Shown here: positions 43,395 to 53,099 of the stretch, piece after piece
Layout: the number at the start of each line of letters is the position of its first letter
Numbering within the stretch: the stretch's first letter is position 1
From: Selenomonadales bacterium
Lineage (GTDB): Bacteria > Bacillota > Negativicutes > Sporomusales > UBA7701
DNA: 64,000 bases
Direction: 5' to 3'
Assembly (NCBI GenBank): GCA_018434945.1
Contig: JAHDOI010000019.1
Location: forward strand, 104,056-168,055
The notes under the pieces: model-generated
Seen by the model: the letters and a program-made list of their open reading frames with translations, nothing else
What the model was told of the DNA's origin: nothing
Databases searched by the model: none
Position numbers and translations under genes: made by a program

Positions 43395-44579
43395 CTACAG
43401 TTTTTCGACGATGGTGGCTACGCCCTGGCCGCCGCCGATGCAGAGGGTGGCGAGGCCGCGTTTGGCGCCGCGCGCTTCCATGGCGTGGAGGAGGGTGACG
43501 AGGATGCGCGCGCCGCTGGCGCCGATGGGATGGCCGAGGGCGATGGCGCCGCCGTTGACGTTGACTTTTTCCTTCATGAAGCCGAGTTCTTTGCCGACTG
43601 CCAGGAACTGGGCGGCGAAGGCTTCGTTGGCTTCGATGAGGTCGATGTCGCCGATGGTGAGGCCGGCTTTGGCCAAAGCCTTGCGGGTGGCGGAGACGGG
43701 GCCCATGCCCATGATGGAGGGGTCGACGCCGCCGGAGCCGTAGCCGACGATTTTGGCGAGGGGTTTGAGGCCGAGGGCTTTGGCTTTGTCGGCGCTCATG
43801 ACGACGAGGGCGGCCGCGCCGTCGTTGATGCCGGAGGCGTTGCCGGCGGTGACGGTGCCGTCTTTCTTGAAGGCCGGTTTAAGGCTGCAGAGCGTCTGGA
43901 CGGTGGTGCCGGCTTTGGGGTATTCGTCGGTGTCGAAGACGACGTCGCCTTTCCTGGTCTGGATGGTTACGGGGACGATCTCTTTCTTGAAGGCGCCGCT
44001 CTGGATGGCTTTGATGGCTTTGTCCTGGGATTCGTAGGCAAGTTCATCCTGCATTTCGCGGGTGATGCCGTATTTTTCCGAAACGTTTTCAGCGGTGATG
44101 CCCATGTGGTAGTTGTTGAAGGCGCACCACAGGCCGTCGTTGATCATGACGTCGATCACTTTGTCGTGGCCCATGCGGTAGCCCCAGCGGGCTTTGCTCG
44201 AGAGCAGGTACGGAGCCTGGGTCATGCTTTCGGTGCCGCCGGCAAGGACGATGTCGGCATCGCCGCACATGATGGCCTGGGCGGCGAGGTTGACGGTTTT
44301 GAGGCCGGAGCCGCAGACTTTGTTGATGGTCATCGAGGGTACTTCGGCCGGGATGCCGGCTTTGATGGCCGCCTGGCGGGCCGGGTTCTGACCGAGGCCG
44401 GCCTGAAGGACGTTGCCAAAGATTATTTCGTCGACATTCTCGGCTTTGACGCCGGCTCTTCCAATGGCCTCCTTGAGGACGATGGCTCCCAATTCGGGGG
44501 CGGACAGGGAGGCAAGCGCGCCGTTGAAGGTACCGATCGCCGTACGGACGGCGCTGACGATTACTACTTCCTTCAACAT
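43395..44579 (-). CDS. Acetyl-CoA C-acetyltransferase (thiolase), second copy
   Basis: A 394-residue thiolase. Catalytic Cys in [14 protein letters not shown] (about 85-98), [33 protein letters not shown] with the His near 348, and CIGGGQGVA with second Cys near 380. It resembles clostridial ThlA. Start ATG at 44579 has AAGGAG 7 nt before it. Lies after the CoA-transferase with a 63-bp gap containing the near-palindrome TATTCCGTACGCGGAATA; this could be an operator or attenuator. Confidence 0.95.
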   Translation of the reverse strand: MLKEVVIVSAVRTAIGTFNGALASLSAPELGAIVLKEAIGRAGVKAENVDEIIFGNVLQAGLGQNPARQAAIKAGIPAEVPSMTINKVCGSGLKTVNLAAQAIMCGDADIVLAGGTESMTQAPYLLSSKARWGYRMGHDKVIDVMINDGLWCAFNNYHMGITAENVSEKYGITREMQDELAYESQDKAIKAIQSGAFKKEIVPVTIQTRKGDVVFDTDEYPKAGTTVQTLCSLKPAFKKDGTVTAGNASGINDGAAALVVMSADKAKALGLKPLAKIVGYGSGGVDPSIMGMGPVSATRKALAKAGLTIGDIDLIEANEAFAAQFLAVGKELGFMKEKVNVNGGAIALGHPIGASGARILVTLLHAMEARGAKRGLATLCIGGGQGVATIVEKL

Positions 44580-44642
44580 GATCATCTCCTTCTGGTTTTA
44601 CTCGTTAGTTTATTCCGTACGCGGAATATTTATTTTATTTTA

Positions 44643-46217
44643 TCACTTTTTACCATTGGCAGGCAACATGTCCTTGAGACCGATTTTGTCGGCTTTGAAG
44701 ATGCGCGCGTCCATGGTTTTGAGGTTGGGGGAGATTATCGGTTTGAAGTCCATCTGGGCGAGAACGTCTTTTTCGAGGTCGACGCCGGGGGCGATTTCGG
44801 TGAGGGTCATGCCCTGGGCGGTGAGTTCGAAGACGGCGCGCTCGGTGATGTAGAGGACGGGCTGCTTGACTTTTTGGGCGTAGTCGCCGCTGAAGGTGAT
44901 CTGTTCGACGTGGTCGAGGAATTTGCGGGCTTTGCCTTCGGTGACGATGCTGAGTTTGCCGTCCTCGACGGCTACTTTGAGGCCGCCGGCGGTGAAGGTG
45001 CCGCAGAATACGACCCGCTTGGCGTTCTGGGTGATGTTGATGAAGCCGCCGCAGCCGGCGACGCGGCCTTTGAATTTGCTGACGTTGATGTTGCCGTGTT
45101 TGTCGGTTTCCGCGAGGCCGAGGTAGGCGAGGTCGAGGCCGCCGCCGTCGTAGAAGTCGAACTGGTAGGGCTGGTCGACGAGGGCGTCGGGGTTGCTGAC
45201 GGCGCCGAAGCTGAGGCCGCCGGCGGGGACGCCGCCCCAGCCGCCGGGCTCGACGGTGAGGGTCATGGTGTCGCCGACGCCTTCTTCGTTGGCAACCATG
45301 GCGACGCCTTCGGGCATGCCGATGCCGAGGTTGACGATGGCGCCGGGGATGAGTTCCATGGCGGCGCGGCGGGCGATGATTTTGCGGTCGTCAAGGGCCA
45401 TGGGGGGAATGGCGGACAGCGGGATGCGGACTTCGCCGGAATAGGCGGGGTTGTATTGTTCGGCAAATGTTTGGGCGTGTTTGGCCGCGTCGTCGGCGAC
45501 GACGACATAGTCGACGAGCCGGCCGGGCACTTTGACGTTCATGGGTTTGAGGGTACCGCTCTGGACGACGCGTTCGACCTGGGCGATGACGATGCCGCCG
45601 CAGTTTTTCGCCGCCTGGGCGATGGGGAGTATTTCGAGGGCCAGGGCTTCGCGCTCGATGGTGATGTTGCCGTTCTCGTCGGCGGTGGTGCCGCGGATGA
45701 GGCCGACGGTGATCGGGAAGGGCTTGTACCACAGCCATTCCTCGCCGCCGAGTTCGATGACTTCGACAAGGTCTTCCTTGGTGGCGGTGTTGATTTTGCC
45801 GCCTTCGACGCGCGGGTCGCAGAATGTGTTGAGGCCGACTTTGGTGATGACGCCGGGTTTGTTGCCGGCGACGCTGCGGAACCAGTGGGTCAGGGTGCCC
45901 TGAGGGAAGTTGTAGGCGTCGATTTTGTTTTCGACGGCGAGTTTGCCGAGTTTAGGGGCGAGGTTCCAGTGGCCGCCGACGACGCGCTTGACCATGCCTT
46001 CGAAGCCGAAGTGGTTGAGGCCGCGGTCTTTGCCGTCGCCCTGGCCGGCGCAGTATACAAGTGTCAGGTCGCGGGGCTTGGCTTCTGACAGGAATCTTTC
46101 TTCACACGCCGCGGTGATCGCTTCCGGATGCCCGATACCGACAAAGCCCCCGGTGGCTACTATCGCACCGTCTTCGATGAGTCGGGCGGCTTCAGGCGCG
46201 GTGATAAATTTCGCCAT
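44643..46217 (-). CDS. Acyl-CoA:acetate/3-ketoacid CoA-transferase (single chain)
   Basis: A 524-residue family I CoA-transferase with alpha and beta domains in one chain, like propionate CoA-transferase. N-terminal [28 protein letters not shown] (about 7-34); the beta domain has [15 protein letters not shown] and the catalytic-Glu segment [20 protein letters not shown]. It activates short-chain acids such as butyrate, propionate or acetoacetate with acetyl-CoA as donor. First gene of the leftward cluster, with a sigma-54 promoter 41-56 bp upstream. ATG at 46217 follows GGGGAG. Confidence 0.94.
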   Translation of the reverse strand: MAKFITAPEAARLIEDGAIVATGGFVGIGHPEAITAACEERFLSEAKPRDLTLVYCAGQGDGKDRGLNHFGFEGMVKRVVGGHWNLAPKLGKLAVENKIDAYNFPQGTLTHWFRSVAGNKPGVITKVGLNTFCDPRVEGGKINTATKEDLVEVIELGGEEWLWYKPFPITVGLIRGTTADENGNITIEREALALEILPIAQAAKNCGGIVIAQVERVVQSGTLKPMNVKVPGRLVDYVVVADDAAKHAQTFAEQYNPAYSGEVRIPLSAIPPMALDDRKIIARRAAMELIPGAIVNLGIGMPEGVAMVANEEGVGDTMTLTVEPGGWGGVPAGGLSFGAVSNPDALVDQPYQFDFYDGGGLDLAYLGLAETDKHGNINVSKFKGRVAGCGGFINITQNAKRVVFCGTFTAGGLKVAVEDGKLSIVTEGKARKFLDHVEQITFSGDYAQKVKQPVLYITERAVFELTAQGMTLTEIAPGVDLEKDVLAQMDFKPIISPNLKTMDARIFKADKIGLKDMLPANGKK

Positions 46218-46257
46218 TGTTGTTTCACTCCCCGTTAATGATTTCACATTATTAACA

Positions 46258-46273
46258 TGCAATTACCGTGCCA
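46258..46273 (-). promoter_or_regulatory. Sigma-54 (-24/-12) promoter for the CoA-transferase
   Basis: On the minus strand TGGCACGGTAATTGCA matches the sigma-54 consensus exactly. Its downstream end is 41 bp from the start codon. Confidence 0.9.
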
Positions 46274-46451
46274 ATGATGTTTTGCCGGTGTTTCCGGCGT
46301 ATGCCAGGCCTCCCCTCCCCTATCCCGTCCCGGGTGTACAGTTAACGGGACACCGGCGCGATAGGCGCTTCATGTGCATCGTCCGCGGCGCGGAAGGGGT
46401 TCGGCGGAACGGCCGGTGTGTGCGGCAGGGTGTCGAGGGTCGCCTGGCGAC

Positions 46452-46469
46452 TGTATATAATTGTGTACA
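46452..46469. promoter_or_regulatory. Putative upstream activator site for the CoA-transferase promoter
   Basis: TGTATATAATTGTGTACA, about 180 bp upstream of the -24 element. It shares 14 of 18 positions with the site at 36162-36179. The rest of the 46274-46627 gap holds no gene that I can see. Confidence 0.6.
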
Positions 46470-46627
46470 AACTTGTCGCTGTTTATCTACAGGACATCAG
46501 GACAGTCGGCTTCGGGCCGACGCCGCCGGGAGGCACCCGGGCGACCAAGGGCAAGCTTTCTTTGAACGTCAGGCGGCGGAGGTGCTATAATAGATAATAA
46601 TGCGCCTGAGAGCGGAGGAGCCTGTCG

Positions 46628-47203
46628 ATGGGTGTTTGGCTGCGCTGGCGGCGGTGGTCGCTGGTCGCTGTGTTGTTCGTGTTCGCGGCGGTGGAGCTGC
46701 CGATCGTGGCGGGAGGCTTGCTGGCGAGACCGGCGCCGGCGGATGTGATGATTGTGCTGGGGTCAAGGGTGTTCGGCACCGAGCCGGGACCGATGCTGAG
46801 GCTGAGGTTGGAGGAGGCTGTGCGGCTTTACCGGCAGGGGCTGGCGCCGGCGATCATCGTGAGCGGGGCCCGCGGCGAGGACGAGGAGGTGGCCGAGGCG
46901 TTCGCGATGCGCGATTATCTTGTAAAAGCGGGTGTCCCCGGCGAGAAGATCCTCACTGAGGACGGGTCGTACAATACGTATCAGAATCTGGCCAATTCGC
47001 AGGCGGTGATGGCGGCTGCGGGGTACCGCAAGGCGATCATCGTTTCGAATGCGTCGCATGTGCACCGGACGCTGGTGCTGGCCCGCGATCTGGGGCTGGA
47101 GGCGAGCGCGGCGCCGGCGCCGATGCCGGACGGGCTGTATCTCACGGTGCGCAATTATCTCCGCGAGGGGGCGGCGATGGCGGCGATGGCCTTTCGGCGG
47201 TAG
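46628..47203 (+). CDS. YdcF family protein (DUF218)
   Basis: A 191-residue protein with an N-terminal membrane helix (about 9-31) and a DUF218 domain: ADVMIVLGSRVFGTEPGPMLRLRLEEAVRLY near 38-68, AIIVSGARGEDEEVAEA, ILTEDGSYNTYQNLANS near 110-126 and VSNASHVHRTLVLARDLGL. Related to SanA/ElyC/YdcF, linked to envelope integrity. GCGGAGGAG precedes ATG by 8 nt. Single gene. Confidence 0.9.
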   Translation: MGVWLRWRRWSLVAVLFVFAAVELPIVAGGLLARPAPADVMIVLGSRVFGTEPGPMLRLRLEEAVRLYRQGLAPAIIVSGARGEDEEVAEAFAMRDYLVKAGVPGEKILTEDGSYNTYQNLANSQAVMAAAGYRKAIIVSNASHVHRTLVLARDLGLEASAAPAPMPDGLYLTVRNYLREGAAMAAMAFRR

Positions 47204-47271
47204 GTGCCGGGGAGGACATGGCGGAAAGTGTAGAATGTGCTTGCGTTGCGGCTTTTCCCGGCCTTAGCGTA

Positions 47272-47478
47272 GCGGAGAATGCAGGCTGGGCGCCGAAGCT
47301 ACGGCCGAACGCGCCGTAAGGCTTGGGCCGACACTGCCGTACCGTCGCCAACTGTCATCCGTGACAGATGGCTCCTCGCCCGTCCGTCCTTGGACGGGCG
47401 TACGTTTGTGTTACCGGCCTGCTGCGCCAACGGCGCGGTAACGGCCTCCGCAACGGCGCCTACGCCTGCGTTCTCCGC
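47272..47478. repeat. B-type palindromic element, copy B2
   Basis: Outer arms GCGGAGAATGCAGGC and GCCTGCGTTCTCCGC pair with one mismatch. Inner hairpins include CCCGTCCGTCCTTGGACGGG and TTACCGGCC...GGTAACGGCC. Shares ordered blocks with B1. The remaining bases up to 47596 hold further small inverted repeats but no gene. Confidence 0.7.
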
Positions 47479-47596
47479 CGCCTGCGGCGCGGCGTTCCCG
47501 GCTTTGGTGCCGCCCCCCGTCGCGGCGAGGAAACAAGAAAGCCGGCGAAATGTCCGCCGGCTACGAGTATAACGTGCGTTCCCCATAGGTTACGAC

Positions 47597-47833
47597 AAAA
47601 ATGCGTAGAAAACTCCAGATGCAAGGCGCACCGGAGGCTGACACCACCGTTTCCTCCGCGACTACGTGTAGATACATTGTTTGCACAGGATCGGTTTAAC
47701 AGCATCGCGCGTACACGTACGTACGCTGAGGATGGCAGCCGAGGAGCAAGTGCGTCGTTCTTGGTGCTTTAGCACCTAGAACGACGGCCTGCCCCTTGCG
47801 GGTAGGCCGCAGATGGATTTTCTACGCATTTTT
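47597..47833 (-). repeat. A-type long hairpin element, copy A11 (with two modules)
   Basis: Outer arms AAAAATGCGTAGAAAA and TTTTCTACGCATTTTT pair perfectly and are unlike the other copies. It carries the ACCACCGTTTCCTCCGCGA insertion (about 47643-47709) also in A6, and the CGTTCTTGGTGC/GCACCTAGAACG module (about 47753-47785) as in A8. It abuts the dnaE stop codon. Confidence 0.9.
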
Positions 47834-50800
47834 CAATTTACTTGCACTGTCCCGGGGCCTAATATTTCTTCCAACTCTTTTATAGCCTCGGGGGTGGGGT
47901 CGAGCCAGTATTGGCGGTCGGTGCGGACGACGCGGCGGCTGGCGGTGAAGTGGAGGTAGACGACCGCCTGGCCGCGGTGGCGGGCGAAGACGCCTTTGAG
48001 GAGGTCGAAGACGGCGTCGTTTTCCTGGCCTTCGCCGAGGCGGAGGCGGACTTCGCCGGCCTTCTTGCCGCTCACGGGCTGGGCGCCGGCGCCTAAAGGG
48101 ACGATGTCTTCGGCGATGATTTTGACGGTTTCTTCGCCGACGTTGAGCCGGCCGCTGACGGCGACGGCGGCGTCGGGCAGGACGATGCGGTTGACTTTGT
48201 CGAACAGGCGGGGGAAGACGACGACTTCGACCTGGCCGGTGAAGTCTTCAAGGTTGACGAAGCACATCATGTCGCCGCTTTTGGTGGTGATGCGCTTGGC
48301 GCCGGCGACGAGGCCGGCGACTCTGACAGGCTGGCCGTCGCCGTATTCGCCGCCTGACAGGAGGCCGACGGCGGTGTAGCTTTTCATGATTTCGCGGTAT
48401 TGGTCGAGGGGATGGCCGGTTACGTAGAAGCCGGTCATTTCTTTTTCCATGGCGAGGAGTTCGGCGGGGGGGAGTTCGTCGAGGCGGGGCGGGGCGATGT
48501 CGTCGGCGCCGGCATCGCAGTCGTCGCCGAAGAGGCCGAGCTGGCCGCTGTCGCGGTCGCGCTGGCGGCAGGCGGCGACTTCGGCGGCCTGGTCGAGGGC
48601 GGCGAGGAGCTGGGAGCGTTTCCAGCCGAAGGAGTCGAAGGCGCCGCATTTGATGAGGCTCTCTAACATCCTTTTGTTGACGAGCCGCATGTCGATCCGC
48701 GAGCAGAAGTCGACGAGGGAGGCGAAGCGGCCGCCTTCGGCGCGGACGGCGAGGATGCCGGCGATGGCGTTGTCGCCGACGTTTTTGACGCCGGCGAGGC
48801 CGAAGCGGATGGCTTGGCCGTCGACGGTGAAGCCGGCGGAGCTGGCGTTGATGTCGGGGGGGAGGACGGCGAGGCCCATACGGCGGCATTCTTCGATGTA
48901 GAAGCCGACTTTGTCGTTGGCGCCCATGACGCTGGTGAGGAGGGCGGCCATGAATTCCTGGGGGTAGTTGGCTTTGAGCCAGGCGGTCTGGTAGGCGACG
49001 AGGGCGTAGGCGGCGCTGTGGGATTTATTGAAGCCGTAGTCGGCGAAGTGGGCGATGAGGTTGAAGATCTCTTCGGCGAGCTTGGGGCTGAGGCCGTGCT
49101 CGGCGGCGCCTTTCATGAAGTTTTCGCGCTGGGCGGCGATGACTTCGGGCTTTTTCTTGCCCATGGCGCGGCGGAGGAGGTCGGCCTGGCCGAGGGTGAA
49201 GCCGGCAAGGGTGGAGGCGATCTGCATGACCTGCTCCTGGTAGAGGATGACGCCGAAGGTGTCTTTGAGGATGGGCTCGAGGAGCGGGTGGAGGTAGGTG
49301 ACTTTTTTGCGACCGTGGCGGCCGTTGATGAAGTCGGTGACCATGCCGCTGCCTAAAGGCCCCGGCCGGTAGAGGGCGACGAGGGGGATGAGGTCTTCGA
49401 AGCGTTCGGGTTTGAGCTCTTTGACGAGGTTGGTCATGCCGCTGGATTCCATCTGGAAGACGCCGGCGGTGTCGCCGGCCGAGAGCATGGCGCTGGTTTT
49501 GGGGTCGCCCAGGGGGATGGCGTCGATGTCGACGGTGAGGCCGCGGTTTTCTTTGATGAGGTCGAGGGCGTCGCCGATGACGGTGAGCGTCCTCAGGCCG
49601 AGGAGGTCCATTTTGAGGAGACCGATCTCTTCGATGCGGTCTTTGTCGTACTGGGTGGTGACGAAGCCTTCGGAGGAGTTCTGGAGGGGGACGTAGTGGG
49701 TGAGGGGCTCGTTGGCGATGACGACGCCGGCGGCGTGGGTGGAGGCGTGGCGGGGCAAGCCTTCGACGCTCATGGCGAGGTCGAGGAGTTTTTTGATTTC
49801 GGGGTCGGCCTGATAGAGGGTTTTTAGTTCGCCGTTGATTTCGAGGGCGCGGTGGAGGGTGATGCCGAGTTCGCCGGGGACGAGTTTGGCGATGCGGTCA
49901 ACGTCGCCGTAGGGCATGTTGAGGGCGCGGCCGACGTCGCGGATGGCGGCTTTGGCGGCCATGGTGCCGAAGGTGATGATCTGGGCGACGCGGTCGGCGC
50001 CGTAGCGTTCGACGACGTATTCGATGATTTTGCCGCGCCTGACGTAGCAGAAGTCGATGTCGATGTCGGGCATGGTGACGCGTTCGGGGTTGAGGAAGCG
50101 TTCGAAGAGGAGGCCGTATTTCAGGGGGTCGATGTTGGTGATGCCGAGGAGGTAGGCGACGATGCTGCCGGCGGCCGAGCCGCGGCCGGGGCCGACGGCG
50201 ATACCCTGGGTGCGGGCGTAGTTGACGAAGTCCCAGACGATGAGGAAGTAGCTGGTAAAGCCCATCTGGGCGATGGTGGCGAGTTCGTAGTCGAGCCGGT
50301 CGGTTTCGGTCTGGCCGGCGGCGGGGTAGCGCGCCGGCAGTCTTTCGAGGCAGAGGCTGCGGAGGTATTGTTCGGGGGTCTGGCCGGCGGGGATGGGGAA
50401 TTCTGGCAGGTAGAGTTTGCCGAATTCGAGGCTGAGGTCGCAGCGGTCGGCGATGCGGGCGGTGTTGACGAGCGCTTCGGGGTAGGCGGCGAACAGGGCG
50501 GCCATTTCGGCGGGGCTTTTGAGGTAGAACTCGCTGCCGGTGAAGCGCATGCGGCCGGCGTCGTCGACGGTTTTGCCGGTCTGGATGCAGAGGAGGACGT
50601 CGTGGCTTTCGGCGTCCTGGCGGTCGATGTAGTGGATGTCGTTGGTGGCTACGAGGCCGACGCCGATTTTGGCGGCGAGGGCGGCGAGCATGGGGTTCAC
50701 CTGTTTCTGCTCCGGAAGGCCGTGGTCCTGCAGCTCGATGAAGAAGTTGCCCTGGCCGAAGATGGCGGTGTATTCGCGGGCCAGCGCTTCGGCGCCGGCG

Positions 50801-51258
50801 CTGTCGCCGCGGAGGAGGAGCGAGGGCAGTTCGCCCGCCAGACAGGCGCTGAGGGCGATGAGGCCGCCGGAGTATTCGCGGAGGAGTTCTTTGTCGACAC
50901 GCGGTTTATAGTAGAAGCCCTCGGTGTGGGCGCGGGAGACGAGTTCCATGAGGTTGCGGTAGCCGGCGGCGTTTTCGGCCAGCAGGACGAGGTGGTAGTA
51001 GGCTTCACCTTCGACGGTGGTTTTTTCGAGCCGGGAGCGCGGGGCGACGTAGACCTCGCAGCCGATTATCGGTTTGATGCCTTTTTTGACGGCGTGCTTG
51101 TAGAAGTCGACGACGCCGCTCATGGTGCCGTGGTCGGTGATGGCGACGGCGGGCATGCCGAGCTCCTTGGCGCGGGCGACCAGGCGCTCGACGCGGCTGG
51201 CCCCGTCGAGGAGGCTGAATTCGGTGTGGTTGTGGAGGTGGACGAAGGGGTTGGTCAT
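47833..51258 (-). CDS. dnaE: DNA polymerase III subunit alpha
   Basis: A 1141-residue replicative polymerase. PHP domain starts FVHLHNHTEFSLLDGASRVERL (about 5-26); the polymerase active site has GPGRGSAAGSIVAYLLGITNIDPL near 365-388, MPDIDIDFCYVRRG near 405-418 with the catalytic Asp pair, and MGKKKPEV; HhH (IRFGLAGVKNVGDNAI) and OB-fold (VRVAGLVAGAKRITTKSGDMMCFVNLED) near 990-1020. DnaE1-type, without proofreading exonuclease insertion. ATG at 51258 with GAAAGGAC upstream; the longer frame to 51312 has no site. Confidence 0.97.
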   Translation of the reverse strand: MTNPFVHLHNHTEFSLLDGASRVERLVARAKELGMPAVAITDHGTMSGVVDFYKHAVKKGIKPIIGCEVYVAPRSRLEKTTVEGEAYYHLVLLAENAAGYRNLMELVSRAHTEGFYYKPRVDKELLREYSGGLIALSACLAGELPSLLLRGDSAGAEALAREYTAIFGQGNFFIELQDHGLPEQKQVNPMLAALAAKIGVGLVATNDIHYIDRQDAESHDVLLCIQTGKTVDDAGRMRFTGSEFYLKSPAEMAALFAAYPEALVNTARIADRCDLSLEFGKLYLPEFPIPAGQTPEQYLRSLCLERLPARYPAAGQTETDRLDYELATIAQMGFTSYFLIVWDFVNYARTQGIAVGPGRGSAAGSIVAYLLGITNIDPLKYGLLFERFLNPERVTMPDIDIDFCYVRRGKIIEYVVERYGADRVAQIITFGTMAAKAAIRDVGRALNMPYGDVDRIAKLVPGELGITLHRALEINGELKTLYQADPEIKKLLDLAMSVEGLPRHASTHAAGVVIANEPLTHYVPLQNSSEGFVTTQYDKDRIEEIGLLKMDLLGLRTLTVIGDALDLIKENRGLTVDIDAIPLGDPKTSAMLSAGDTAGVFQMESSGMTNLVKELKPERFEDLIPLVALYRPGPLGSGMVTDFINGRHGRKKVTYLHPLLEPILKDTFGVILYQEQVMQIASTLAGFTLGQADLLRRAMGKKKPEVIAAQRENFMKGAAEHGLSPKLAEEIFNLIAHFADYGFNKSHSAAYALVAYQTAWLKANYPQEFMAALLTSVMGANDKVGFYIEECRRMGLAVLPPDINASSAGFTVDGQAIRFGLAGVKNVGDNAIAGILAVRAEGGRFASLVDFCSRIDMRLVNKRMLESLIKCGAFDSFGWKRSQLLAALDQAAEVAACRQRDRDSGQLGLFGDDCDAGADDIAPPRLDELPPAELLAMEKEMTGFYVTGHPLDQYREIMKSYTAVGLLSGGEYGDGQPVRVAGLVAGAKRITTKSGDMMCFVNLEDFTGQVEVVVFPRLFDKVNRIVLPDAAVAVSGRLNVGEETVKIIAEDIVPLGAGAQPVSGKKAGEVRLRLGEGQENDAVFDLLKGVFARHRGQAVVYLHFTASRRVVRTDRQYWLDPTPEAIKELEEILGPGTVQVN

Positions 51259-51371
51259 CGGTTTTTGTCCTTTCGATGTGTAGGCGCCGCCGGCTGAACG
51301 ATCGATGGGCATTTTAGGACAAGTTCTCCTCCGGAGGCAGTGATACCTCCTTTGCCGATTACCGGTAATCT

Positions 51372-51402
51372 AAAGGCCCCGGGCCGAAACCCGGGACCTT
51401 TT
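51372..51402. terminator. Rho-independent terminator
   Basis: AAAGGCCCCGGG pairs with CCCGGGACCTTTT. It lies 23 bp beyond the stop of the leftward peroxiredoxin gene and before dnaE. Confidence 0.8.
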
Positions 51403-51425
51403 CTCTCCTGCGGAGCCGTTTACCG

Positions 51426-51884
51426 CTATTTGCCCAGCACGGCCAGGACTTCGTCGATATCGGGCAGCTGGGGGATGTCGTAGATTTTCACCCAGAGCAC
51501 TTTGCCGTTTTCGTCGAGGATGACGTTGGCCCGCTGGGAGAAGCCTTCGACTTCCCGGAACAGGCCGTAGTCCATGGCGGCCTTGCCGTGGGGCCAGAAG
51601 TCGGCGAGCAGTTTGACGGTGGCGATTTGGAGTTCTTTCGCCCAGGCGTTCTTGGACGGGTAGGCATCGACGCTGAGGCCGAGCGGCACGGTGTTCAGGG
51701 CTTCGAAATCGGCCAGGTGGTCTTCGAGGGCTTTCATCTGGTCGGCGCAGACTTTTGTCCAGGCGAGCGGATGAAAGGAGAGCAGCACTTTTTTGCCCCG
51801 GTAAGCTTTGAGTTCGATGAGTTCGCCCCGGTTGTCCTTGAGGGCAAAGTCGGGGGCGAGGTCGCCGACGGCGATGGGTTTCAT
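51426..51884 (-). CDS. Peroxiredoxin (AhpC/TSA family, Cys type)
   Basis: A 152-residue thioredoxin-fold peroxidase. VGDLAPDFALKDNRGELIELKAYRGKKVLLSFHPLAWTKVC covers residues about 5-45; the peroxidatic Cys is in PLAWTKVCADQM (about 45). There is no second Cys, so it is a 1-Cys type. It is a normal Cys paralogue of the Sec enzyme at 24064. ATG at 51884 follows GAGGAATATAAA; an upstream in-frame ATG at 51983 lacks a site. Confidence 0.92.
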   Translation of the reverse strand: MKPIAVGDLAPDFALKDNRGELIELKAYRGKKVLLSFHPLAWTKVCADQMKALEDHLADFEALNTVPLGLSVDAYPSKNAWAKELQIATVKLLADFWPHGKAAMDYGLFREVEGFSQRANVILDENGKVLWVKIYDIPQLPDIDEVLAVLGK

Positions 51885-52092
51885 TTTATATTCCTCCTCG
51901 GATGATTTGATTCTTCCGGCAGATGGGCGGCGGCCGGTTGGCCAAGGGTGAGCCGGCCGGTCTTCCCGTTTTGCGTATGGCATATATTTTCGGTAAGCGG
52001 GGTGACGATTCCTCCGAAAATTATGTTTTTCACGAAAGGGATTGTCTGTGTTATGCAGAATTTCTTATATGGCTATAATGGGAGGTTTTGAC

Positions 52093-52947
52093 ATGCATGA
52101 CATCGGCATCCTCCAGTTAACCCAGCATCTGGACGACGCTGTCCGGGGCTTCAAGGCCGGCCTGGCGGAGGGCGGCGCGGACGCGGCGTTCACTTATCGC
52201 AGCGCCGACGGCAACGCCGCGTTGCTGCCGGCACTGGCGGCGGAGCTGGCCGGCCGCGGCGTGGAGCTGATCTTCGCCTGTTCGACGCCGGCGGCCAAGG
52301 CGGCCGTGGAGCTGGCATCTCCTATCCCGGTGGTGTTCACGCCGGTGTTCGACCCGGCGGGGGCCGGGCTGCTGGCCGCTGGCAAGGCGACCGGAATGGC
52401 CGGCATGGTGCCCGCCGAGGCGAAGGTGGCGTTTATGCGCCGGCTGCTCCCGGGGGCGCGCACGGCAGGGGTGCTTTATCACGACAGCGATGCCAACGCG
52501 GTGCTTGAGGCGGAAAATTTCCGCGCTGCGGCGGCGGGAACCTATGAGATTATTAATTTTGCCGTTTCGCGGTCTGACCACCTGTCCACCCTCGATGAGA
52601 GACTGGCAGTAAGGCCCGATGTTCTTTTTCTGCCGATCGGCCGGGTGGTTGAGGAGAATTTCGCGACGGTTGCTTACTATGCGGAGCTCGCCGGCGTGCC
52701 GGTGGTGGCCTCCAGCCCCGCCAACGTGGCCGCCGGCGCCCTGGGCGCCCTGGCTGCCGACCACTATAAGCTGGGCTACGCCTGCGCCGGGCAGGCTGCC
52801 CGCATTCTCGCCGGCGCGGACCCGGGCAGCCTGCCGGTGGGCCGGGCTGATGAGCCTGATGTGTTTTTGAACGCGGCGGCGGCGAGGAGCCTGGGGCTGG
52901 TGCTGCCGGCCGATTTAGTGGCGATTGCGAGGGAAGTGTATGAGTGA
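52093..52947 (+). CDS. ABC-type substrate-binding domain protein (TrpX-like) without signal peptide
   Basis: A 284-residue periplasmic-binding fold of the ABC_sub_bind (TrpX/DUF534) family: HDIGILQLTQHLDDAVRGFKAGLAEGG at the start, then LAGRGVELIFACSTPAAKAAVELASPIPVVFTPVFDPAGAG near 58-98 and GVLYHDSDANAVLEAENFRAAA near 132-153. The family is normally a lipoprotein serving a permease and ATPase. Here ATG at 52093 follows GGGAGG and gives no signal peptide, and no transporter genes follow. It may be a cytoplasmic sensor or a relic. Confidence 0.8.
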   Translation: MHDIGILQLTQHLDDAVRGFKAGLAEGGADAAFTYRSADGNAALLPALAAELAGRGVELIFACSTPAAKAAVELASPIPVVFTPVFDPAGAGLLAAGKATGMAGMVPAEAKVAFMRRLLPGARTAGVLYHDSDANAVLEAENFRAAAAGTYEIINFAVSRSDHLSTLDERLAVRPDVLFLPIGRVVEENFATVAYYAELAGVPVVASSPANVAAGALGALAADHYKLGYACAGQAARILAGADPGSLPVGRADEPDVFLNAAAARSLGLVLPADLVAIAREVYE

Positions 52948-52956
52948 ATTACCAGA

Positions 52957-53077
52957 GGATTGCCTAAAAAGTCCATCTGCGGCGTTGCTCCTCAGAGCGC
53001 TTGCTAGCGTACGTCCGTGTACGCGTCGCGGCGCGCTCTTCCGGTGCGCCTTGCATCTGGAGCTTTTTAGACAGTCC
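52957..53077 (+). repeat. A-type long hairpin element, copy A12 (inverted)
   Basis: The only copy in plus orientation. Outer arms AGGATTGCCTAAAAAG and CTTTTTAGACAGTCCC. It begins CATCTGCGGCGTTGCTCCTC after the left arm and ends GCGCCTTGCATCTGG. It follows the stop of the rightward gene 52093-52947 by 9 bp, so orientation still tracks the upstream gene. Confidence 0.93.
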
Positions 53078-53099
53078 CGTCAATCCAGGAGTTGATATT

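Noticed and set aside
53001..53099. Upstream extension of the U32 peptidase gene
   Set aside because: The extension runs through the A12 hairpin; ATG at 53100 has a good RBS and fits the family N-terminus.
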